Positions 46,245-52,586 of a DNA stretch of 64,000 bases are shown here, one piece after another. How positions within the stretch are numbered: position 1 is the stretch's first letter; each line of letters opens with the position of its first letter. Below the pieces are notes generated by a model, which saw nothing but the letters and a program-made list of their open reading frames with translations, did not search any database and was not told the DNA's origin. Source of the DNA: Helicobacter fennelliae. GTDB taxonomy: Bacteria > Campylobacterota > Campylobacteria > Campylobacterales > Helicobacteraceae. Location of the stretch: positions 1-64,000 of the forward strand of contig NZ_UGIB01000002.1 of assembly GCF_900451005.1 (NCBI RefSeq), given 5' to 3'. A program made the translations under genes and the position numbers.

Positions 46245-46410
46245 AAAGCTTAATGTATAGTGAAAATACAGCAAAAGATACAACAAAAAAGATGAAACCA
46301 TAGAATATCTGCATATTTAGTCAATCTAATAAAACGCAGGTGGTAGATTATTTAGATAGCCAAGATAAAAATAAACACCACTTTATTAAAAGCGTGTTTG
46401 AGCTAATAAT

Positions 46411-46980
46411 TCATTCCCCCAGCATTGCTTGCATTTTCTCCAACACCAGTGGGAAGGTTGTGAAGCCATTGGATTCCATAAAATGCCCGCCTGTTTGCGT
46501 TTGTATAAATTCTGCGCCTAGATTTTCTGCGAGCTCTTTGCTTAGTTCAGTTGGCACGATTGTGTCATCTTTAGCGCTTAGCACGACTTTTTGCTTGATG
46601 ATTTGTCGCAGTTTTGGGTAGTCTAGCGGCTTTCGCGTAAAAGGATTGAGGCTTGGCAAAATGCTTAGGGGTTTATCAAAGCCACTCACAAGCAGCACGC
46701 CACCCACGCTAGCGACAGAATCTAGCCGCTCCACATAGCGCAAAGTCGTAATGCAGCCAAGGCTATGCCCGATAATAAAGCTGTGCTCATCCGCCACGCC
46801 GATCTGCACCTCCAAAGTCGCCAGCCACTCCTCTAGCACAGGCGCGCTAGGATTTGGCAAGCTTAGAATCTCAACGCGCACATTTTTGCTTTGCTCCAGC
46901 TCGCCCTTTAGCCACACAAACCAATGCTTGTGCGGATGCGCGTCATAGCCATGAATAATATAAACTTTTTTTGCCTGCAT
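46411..46980 (-). CDS. RBBP9/YdeN-like alpha/beta hydrolase
   Basis: This 189-residue protein has V-Y-I-I-H-G-Y-D-A near the N-terminus, nucleophile elbow G-H-S-L-G (about 70-74), an aspartate in A-K-D-D-T-I-V-P and a histidine in G-G-H-F. This is the serine hydrolase triad of the RBBP9/YdeN group. I chose ATG 46980 (AAGGAG 6 bases before) over an upstream GTG at 46995. Substrate unknown. The preceding spacer 46245-46410 contains only a weak peptide-like remnant. The gene precedes the phosphonate operon's end on the same strand but is about 128 bases downstream of it. Confidence 0.82.
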   Translation of the reverse strand: MQAKKVYIIHGYDAHPHKHWFVWLKGELEQSKNVRVEILSLPNPSAPVLEEWLATLEVQIGVADEHSFIIGHSLGCITTLRYVERLDSVASVGGVLLVSGFDKPLSILPSLNPFTRKPLDYPKLRQIIKQKVVLSAKDDTIVPTELSKELAENLGAEFIQTQTGGHFMESNGFTTFPLVLEKMQAMLGE

Positions 46981-47108
46981 CGCCACTCCTTGCACTCAAA
47001 GCGATAATAAAAAATGTATTGTAGCAGATATTTTGGTGTAAAAATCGCAAATATAGCAAAACTTAAAAATCTAGTAGAATCCCACAAATCCACAAAAGCC
47101 TAAGAAAT

Positions 47109-48167
47109 TTATTTCTCAAAATTCCTCAAAACCTCCAAAAATCCTCTTATCTCATTTTGGGTAATCGCGCCAATGTTTGCTATGCGAAACATATTTAGCC
47201 CATCGATTTTGCCCGGATAAATCGTATAGCCATGATTTTTGCAGTGTGTATGTAGAGATTCAAAGCTCATATTATTAGGTAGGGTAATAGCAGTGATGAT
47301 GACGCCAAAAGATCGCTTTGGAAAAATCTCAAATCCAAGAGATTTTAAACCCTCTCTTAAAAGTGTATTATTTGCCTTGTATCGCTCAAATCGCATATTT
47401 AGCCCCTCAGCTCTTAGCTCATCAATCGCAGTTTTTAGCGCATAGATGGTTTGCACCGGTGGAGTAAATCGCATTTGAAAGTGTGCCTTAAAATATTCAT
47501 ATTGTGCTTTTAGATTGAGATATAGGCTTTTTGAATGGCTTGCTTTTAGGATATTGTCCTCATTTGCTATCACAAAGCTTACTCCTGCTATTGCTTGAAT
47601 GTTTTTATTGCTTGAAGCGATGATAAAATCCACTTCATCAAGGTTTAGCGGATAGCACGCGTAGCTACTCATACAATCAGCGATAATTTTTGCATCTATA
47701 TTTTTTGCAATTTTGCTTAAAGTATGCAAATCATTTAATAGTCCGCTTGTAGTCTCACTATGGATAATTGCGATAAAATTTGGTTGCTCTTTTTGTAAAA
47801 AATCTGCAACATCATCAAAATCAAGTGGCTCTAAAAAACTTGATTGAAACACCACAAAATTAAGCGAGTGAGCCTTTGCTATTTCTTCCATACGCTTGCC
47901 ATAAGCTCCATTTGTAATAATAGCAAGCTTGTCATTTGCTCCTACGATCGAGCTTAGGGCAGATTCTACCGCCAAAGTCCCGCTTCCGCCAAATAACACG
48001 GCTTTTTTATTTACTCCACCTTGCACGAACTCTACAAGCCCATTGCTTACTTCCTCCATAGTCACGCCAAATTCCCTCTCTCTAGGGCATATATCCTCTA
48101 CTACTTGCGCGAGCTTTACATTTAGTGTAGTGTTTGCAGGACCGGGATTTAATAGGACATTTGTCAT
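47109..48167 (-). CDS. phnW: 2-aminoethylphosphonate transaminase
   Basis: This 352-residue fold-type I PLP enzyme starts L-L-N-P-G-P-A-N-T-T, with the glycine-rich V-L-F-G-G-S-G-T-L-A-V-E-S near 57 and the PLP lysine in I-I-A-S-S-N-K-N-I-Q-A-I-A-G-V near 187. This matches the PhnW/AepZ group, which interconverts AEP and phosphonoacetaldehyde with alanine/pyruvate. Beside PEP mutase and phosphonopyruvate decarboxylase the direction should be synthesis of AEP. The start overlaps the pntC-like stop by 4 bases, with GGAG upstream. It is the last gene of the operon. Confidence 0.88.
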   Translation of the reverse strand: MTNVLLNPGPANTTLNVKLAQVVEDICPREREFGVTMEEVSNGLVEFVQGGVNKKAVLFGGSGTLAVESALSSIVGANDKLAIITNGAYGKRMEEIAKAHSLNFVVFQSSFLEPLDFDDVADFLQKEQPNFIAIIHSETTSGLLNDLHTLSKIAKNIDAKIIADCMSSYACYPLNLDEVDFIIASSNKNIQAIAGVSFVIANEDNILKASHSKSLYLNLKAQYEYFKAHFQMRFTPPVQTIYALKTAIDELRAEGLNMRFERYKANNTLLREGLKSLGFEIFPKRSFGVIITAITLPNNMSFESLHTHCKNHGYTIYPGKIDGLNMFRIANIGAITQNEIRGFLEVLRNFEK

Positions 48168-48871
48168 TTTTTCTCCTTTGTGATTTTTAAGTCTTTAAAA
48201 TCCAAATATGGGATTATTTTTTCTTGTGCGCGATGCAAATGTTCTAGGCAGTCTATCTCACACCAAATTAGATTGTTTTCTATCTTTGCTTGAAAATTTT
48301 TTAGTAAATATTCATAATCTTTTACTTTTGTAAAATCTAGCTTTTTAAAAGTATCTAGTGAAATTTTGCTTATTCCTACAAGCTCGGCATTTATAGAGTT
48401 TAGCTCGCTTTGATTTTTGGAGAGATTTTTTAGCTTAGAATCTACAATCTCTAAAAATACTTCATCGCCACTTTGTGTAAGGCTACTTGCTAGGATTAAG
48501 TCTTTGTGATTATCTTCAAGCAATGTTTTAAGAGCCTTGCTCTCATATAGCAAATCAGATTCTAAAAGCAAAAAATCTTCATCTATAATCCCCTTTAGAC
48601 ATTCAAGCGTATATGCACTTCCAGTATTAGCAAAATGCTCATTTTTATGCGTAAGTACATGGCTATATTTTAGGGCAAGTTTGTCGTATTCTTTGGCATT
48701 ATATCCTGTGCCTATTATGATTTTATTTATTCCAAATTTACTTAAAAGAGCGATTGATCGCTCAATGAGGCTTAGCTCTAGTCCGCTAATGCGTAAAAAT
48801 CCCTTAGGCAAATCACCATTTAGTCCTCTTAGTCGGCTACCAAGTCCAGCAGCTAAGATCACTGCTATCAT
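48164..48871 (-). CDS. pntC: PntC-like CTP:2-aminoethylphosphonate cytidylyltransferase
   Basis: This 235-residue nucleotidyltransferase has the MobA/LicC fold signature L-A-A-G-L-G-S-R-L followed by L-P-K-G-F, and metal-binding D-F-L-L-L-E-S-D-L-L-Y at about 93-103. LicC-like enzymes activate phosphocholine; the PntC branch activates AEP to CDP-AEP. The position between AEP transaminase and a methyltransferase in an AEP synthesis operon favours PntC. Both ends overlap neighbours by 4 bases. A mannose-1-phosphate-type activity is the main alternative. Confidence 0.72.
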   Translation of the reverse strand: MIAVILAAGLGSRLRGLNGDLPKGFLRISGLELSLIERSIALLSKFGINKIIIGTGYNAKEYDKLALKYSHVLTHKNEHFANTGSAYTLECLKGIIDEDFLLLESDLLYESKALKTLLEDNHKDLILASSLTQSGDEVFLEIVDSKLKNLSKNQSELNSINAELVGISKISLDTFKKLDFTKVKDYEYLLKNFQAKIENNLIWCEIDCLEHLHRAQEKIIPYLDFKDLKITKEKK

Positions 48872-49684
48872 AATTTTTCCTTACTTATTGCGCAGTTAAA
48901 TCTAAAGCTAGAATTTTTATAGCCTGTTATATTTTGATCTTTTATATCACATTTTAGATTGAGGTCGTGCGCAATTTCTCTAAAAAATGATTTTTCATAA
49001 TACAAATGCTTTGTTTCACCCTCATAGAGCTTTTTATATTCCTCTTCTCCGTAAGCTTTAATCTTGTAGCTTTTGTCCTCATCGCGCTTTTTAGAATCTA
49101 AAATATCCAAAAAAAGCACCTTTTTCTTTGCTTTAGCTATCATCTTATAAATCACTTCTTTTGCATAGTTTAGATTCTCAAAATAATGAAACACGCCAAA
49201 GGACGCGACGCAATCATATTGCGGATTTGTATCAAAATCTTTTGCTTGCATTTGGACGATATGAGCGTGTGGCAAGACACTTTGAGCGATAGCACAAAGA
49301 TTTTTTGCATAATCAATGCCGCCAAGTCTCGCAAATCCGCTATTCATTTGCTGCTGCCCCCCCCCCCATTAATGCTTTTTCGAGCTCCATAGCATAAAGG
49401 AAAACTCCAGCTCCACAGCCCACCTCATATAGACTATCGCAAGTTTGCAAGTCTGCCCACTTGAAAGTCTCACTGACAAATTTTCTGTAATTTTCCACAC
49501 TGATGGCACTCGAGCTTTTAGAATCAAACCCTGTGAGCACAAAGAGTTGCTCTAGGATTTTGTTTGCTTCTGTGTTTTTATTGATTTGAGCATTTTTGCC
49601 CGCCCAAATGTCATGCCAAGTTTTTGTTGTATTATTTTTCATTTTGTCTCCTTTGTATTTTTGGATTTGCCACAAACTCCGCAA
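48868..49684 (-). CDS. Phase-variable SAM-dependent methyltransferase in the phosphonate operon (frame off)
   Basis: The gene would encode about 271 residues if continuous. The first part from 49684 has W-H-D-I-W-A-G-K-N and the SAM motif Y-E-V-G-C-G-A-G-V-F-L-Y, then enters a G11 tract on the coding strand (plus-strand C at 49357-49367) and stops at 49340. The second part is in another frame: F-A-R-L-G-G-I-D-Y-A-K-N-L, V-A-S-F-G-V-F-H-Y-F, V-L-F-L-D-I-L-D-S. Ten Gs would join them as M-G-G-G-Q-Q-Q-M-N-S-G. So the switch is off at 11. The substrate is unknown; methylation of the AEP amine or of the decorated glycan is a fair guess. It overlaps the decarboxylase start region by 53 bases. Confidence 0.78.
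49357..49367 (-). repeat. Poly-C11 (coding-strand G11) contingency tract in the methyltransferase
   Basis: Eleven Cs on the plus strand (Gs in the coding strand) follow an in-frame ATG directly. Length 3n+1 (10 or 13) would restore the full methyltransferase; the present length gives a truncated protein of 114 residues. Confidence 0.9.
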
Positions 49685-51080
49685 GCCTTTGCGCCACTTG
49701 CCTTGGCGTTACTTTAGGGCGTCCTAGATTCTCTTTGCTCCCTTTGGCGATACGCAGATACACAAAGCTTGCTCCGCCACTTTTGCGCTCCAAAATGCGC
49801 TCAATCGCGTCCCTAAACTCGCCCAAATCGCGCGCATTGATGACAAGCTCATATCCACAGGATCTAGCTATTTGGCAAAAATCCACAAATGGCGAGAGGT
49901 TAAACTGCCCGCCGGTGCTGTCATGGCTTTGGTTATCAAGCAGGATATGGCAGAAATTGCCCGTGTTGTGTGCTTTGGCATAGTAGGCATTTGTGCTGAG
50001 CACACCAAGTCGCATAAGGAGCGCAGAATCTCCATCGATGGCTAGCACCTTGTTTGTGGCTTTGAGGCTTAGCCCAAGTGCTAGAGAGCTCACACAGCCC
50101 ATGGAGCCGACCATGTAGAGCTGGTTTGGTGTATCATCGATCTCATAAAGCTCGCGCCCGGTTTTGCCGGTGGTGGCAAGGAGGAGGGCGGAATTTTTAA
50201 GCGCAAGATTTTGTAAGATTTCTAAAGCTTGTAATCTTGTAGGCAAGGAAATTCTAGAATTTCCGCACGCGGTTTTGGTCTCGCTTGGATTTTTTAGCGC
50301 GTTTAGAATCTCATTTGCATTCAAAAACGCCTCATTCGCAGAATCTGGCAATTTCTCATCGCAAACACTAAAATCTTTTAACCCCACCTTTGCAAATGTC
50401 CCCTCACGCACGATAAAAAAGAAGCATTGATGAGAATCTAAAACCTCTCTTGCGCGCTCTAGCTGGGCTTTTGCGACATTGATATTAGAGTCTAAAAACT
50501 CATATTCTATTTGGCAAGTCTCTAAAAGCCTATCGGTTATCACGCCCAAAAGCTCGTGCTGTGGCTCATCGGTGTTTTCTCCGCGCTCGTTGCGCTCGCC
50601 TCTAAGCGATACAAAGCCAATGATTGGAATCTTAAAAGTGTGATTTAGGCTTGTGAGGGGTGATAATGCATTACTAAGTCCGGAGTTTTGCATCAGCACA
50701 CAGCCAAAATTTTTAAAAATTCTATCTTTGCGCGATAAATCGCCACGCATCGCTTCTGCTTCACTGCGACGCACATCTAGGTGCGCCTCATTCGCAGAAT
50801 CTCGCAATTTCTCATCACAAATTTTAGAATTTTTACTTTGCGCGCCTAGATTCTGCAAATTTTTAGAATCCTCATTTAAAACCTCGCCTATATTTCCCAT
50901 ACTAGCAAGCGAGATTCCCGCAGCGATTGCCACCGCGTCGCCCTCGTTATTTGCCATGATAAAGTGCTTTGAGTTTATCGCGTAGTTTATGAGTGGCGCG
51001 AGGTAGGAGCAGGGCACACCGCTAAAATCGCAAAACCCAAGCCTGCCCAAAAGCGCGCCAAATTCGTTTGTATCAAGCAT
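49632..51080 (-). CDS. ppd: Phosphonopyruvate decarboxylase with two repeat-derived insertions
   Basis: This 482-residue enzyme is about 100 residues longer than usual. Family landmarks are G-V-P-C-S-Y-L-A near 21, N-N-E-G-D-A-V-A-I-A-A-G near 44, V-L-M-Q-N-S-G-L-S-N near 127, T-T-G-K-T-G-R-E-L near 303, and the thiamine-diphosphate site G-D-S-A-L-L-M-R-L-G...L-D-N-Q-S-H-D-S-T-G-G-Q. It decarboxylates phosphonopyruvate to phosphonoacetaldehyde, pulling the unfavourable PEP mutase step. Two insertions, about 61-125 and 235-280, each carry C-D-E-K-L-x-D-S-A-N-E-A. They sit in loops and leave the core intact. The downstream methyltransferase overlaps its end. Confidence 0.88.
   Translation of the reverse strand: MLDTNEFGALLGRLGFCDFSGVPCSYLAPLINYAINSKHFIMANNEGDAVAIAAGISLASMGNIGEVLNEDSKNLQNLGAQSKNSKICDEKLRDSANEAHLDVRRSEAEAMRGDLSRKDRIFKNFGCVLMQNSGLSNALSPLTSLNHTFKIPIIGFVSLRGERNERGENTDEPQHELLGVITDRLLETCQIEYEFLDSNINVAKAQLERAREVLDSHQCFFFIVREGTFAKVGLKDFSVCDEKLPDSANEAFLNANEILNALKNPSETKTACGNSRISLPTRLQALEILQNLALKNSALLLATTGKTGRELYEIDDTPNQLYMVGSMGCVSSLALGLSLKATNKVLAIDGDSALLMRLGVLSTNAYYAKAHNTGNFCHILLDNQSHDSTGGQFNLSPFVDFCQIARSCGYELVINARDLGEFRDAIERILERKSGGASFVYLRIAKGSKENLGRPKVTPRQVAQRLAEFVANPKIQRRQNEK
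50247..50372. repeat. Dispersed element copy inside ppd (second insertion)
   Basis: The stretch at 50247-50289 (GGAAATTCTAGAATTTCCG then GCGGTTTTGGTCTCGCTTGG) is nearly the reverse complement of the intergenic stretch 51170-51213. Bases 50331-50372 (CATTCGCAGAATCTGGCAAT...) are repeated directly, with few changes, at 50789-50830 in the first insertion of the same gene. The element is read in frame as part of the decarboxylase. Confidence 0.8.
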
Positions 51081-51102
51081 AGGATTCCTTTGGTTGTGAT
51101 GA

Positions 51103-51213
51103 TGAATTCTTTTTGTTGAATTGCCACGCTAATGCTTGCAATGACAAACCACAGAATCTAAGTGCTCGTAATCCAAGCGAGACCAAAACCGCACACGGAA
51201 ATTCTAGGATTTC
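51103..51213. repeat. Dispersed repeats in the ppm-ppd spacer
   Basis: The short spacer between the mutase and decarboxylase genes consists almost entirely of repeat material. A TTGCCACGCTAATGCTTGCAATGAC unit lies at 51121-51145, and the ATCCAAGCGAGACCAAAACC...GGAAATTCTAGGATTTCC unit at 51170-51213, whose inverted copy is inside ppd at 50247-50289. The 63-codon minus-strand frame across it is not considered a gene. Confidence 0.75.
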
Positions 51214-51215
51214 CA

Positions 51216-52586
51216 TTAGATCGTCCCCGGGATTAGTGATAAAATCTCTTTCACACTCATACATTTAGATTCTATCTCCAAGCTCCTGTCATGCTCCAAA
51301 ATCCCCTGTGCGACTTCCTGCATCGCTACGAAGCTTGCGCGTAGGGCGTGGTTGGCGTAGATTATGATGTTTGCGCCGGCATCTGCTAGCTCTGTGGCGG
51401 TGATGGCATTGAAGCTTGTGGGCACTAGCACGATTGGTGTGGTGCTGTCTTTTGCTCTAAAGGCGCGCAAAAAGCTCAGAATCTCACTCGGGCTCTTTTG
51501 CCTTGAGTGGATCATTATGCCATCTGCGCCCGCCTCTATGTAGGCAAAGGCACGCTTGAGTGCATCATCTTGCCCCTTATCAAGTATCAAAGATTCTATG
51601 CGCGCGATTATCATAAAGTCGCTGGTTACTTGCGCGCGCTTGCCGGCGGTGATCTTTGCGCAAAACTCCTCTATGCTCTCTTGGCTTTGCGCTACTTCAT
51701 TGCCAAGGAGCGAATTTTTCTTTAAGCCTGTTTTATCCTCGATAATGACCGCGCTCACCCCTAGTCGCTCTAGGGTCTTGACGCTAAAGATAAAGTGCTC
51801 CACTCTCCCGCCCGTGTCTGCATCATAGATAAGCGACTTTGTGGTAACCTCAAAAATCTCATTTATGCTTTGCAGGCGGTTTGTGAGATCGAGAGCCTCG
51901 ATATCTGGCTTGCCTCGCAGGGTAGAGTCTGTAAGGCTAGAGCTCCAAAATCCATCAAATTCCACGCGCACGCCATTTTTCAGCACATAGACATTTTGGG
52001 CGATGAGCGCGGATAGGGCAGAGTGGGATTCTAGAATCCGTAGAGGCTTTTTAAGTGTGAGGAGTTTTTTTAGTCGTGCTTGACGCATAGCAGTGCTAAT
52101 GCCTAGTGAATTCATCGCTTTTTTGATACCAAGAGCATTTATTTGTGAGCTGTATGGGATCTCTACGAGTGCAGGGTGCGTGGATTTATCCTCTAAATCT
52201 TGCGGATAATGGGCATGGAGGAAGTCTAGCACCTCCTTGCGATACTTGCTTAAATACCCACTTTGCCAATCATCGCCATGCACGATAAATTGCGGTTTTA
52301 TCTTGGCTAGATTGTCTTTATAGCTGAAACTTTCTTGAGGGATTATAGAATCTATAAGCGTGAGATTTTCTAGTACGATTTTACGCTGTTCGTAGTCCAA
52401 AAATGGTGCTTCATCAGCCTGAGCTATCGCACTATCTGTAAGCAAACCTACTACGACTTTGCCATTATTAGAATCTGCGAGTTCTCTTGCAAATTTTAAA
52501 ATATTTATATGCCCTGCATGGAGTAAATCTGCCGCCATGGCTACATAGATTATGGGGTTAGTTTGTGTAGAGGTAGATTTATTCAT
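51216..52586 (-). CDS. ppm: Phosphoenolpyruvate mutase with N-terminal cytidylyltransferase-like domain
   Basis: In this 456-residue bifunctional-looking protein, residues 1-140 form a nucleotidyltransferase domain with the H-x-G-H motif (L-L-H-A-G-H-I-N, about 22-29) and H-G-D-D-W near 108. Residues about 165-456 form a PEP mutase/isocitrate-lyase-type barrel with Y-D-A-D-T-G-G near 258, the mutase-diagnostic loop E-D-K-T-G-L-K-K-N-S near 288, and I-A-R-I-E-S near 338. It isomerises PEP to phosphonopyruvate, making the C-P bond. The N-terminal domain resembles CTP:phosphoethanolamine-type cytidylyltransferases found fused to mutases in other bacteria. The start overlaps the YidC-sulfatase gene by 4 bases. 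Confidence 0.88.
   Translation of the reverse strand: MNKSTSTQTNPIIYVAMAADLLHAGHINILKFARELADSNNGKVVVGLLTDSAIAQADEAPFLDYEQRKIVLENLTLIDSIIPQESFSYKDNLAKIKPQFIVHGDDWQSGYLSKYRKEVLDFLHAHYPQDLEDKSTHPALVEIPYSSQINALGIKKAMNSLGISTAMRQARLKKLLTLKKPLRILESHSALSALIAQNVYVLKNGVRVEFDGFWSSSLTDSTLRGKPDIEALDLTNRLQSINEIFEVTTKSLIYDADTGGRVEHFIFSVKTLERLGVSAVIIEDKTGLKKNSLLGNEVAQSQESIEEFCAKITAGKRAQVTSDFMIIARIESLILDKGQDDALKRAFAYIEAGADGIMIHSRQKSPSEILSFLRAFRAKDSTTPIVLVPTSFNAITATELADAGANIIIYANHALRASFVAMQEVAQGILEHDRSLEIESKCMSVKEILSLIPGTI

Noticed and set aside
46300-46410. Stretch reading Q-V-V-D-Y-L-D-S-Q-D-K-N-K-H-H-F-I-K-S-V, reminiscent of a small ribbon-helix-helix protein.
   Set aside because: It has no start codon, is bounded by stops, and is too short; at most a remnant.
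51073-51264. Minus-strand frame between the mutase and decarboxylase genes (63 codons).
   Set aside because: It overlaps the end of ppm in another frame and the rest is dispersed repeat.
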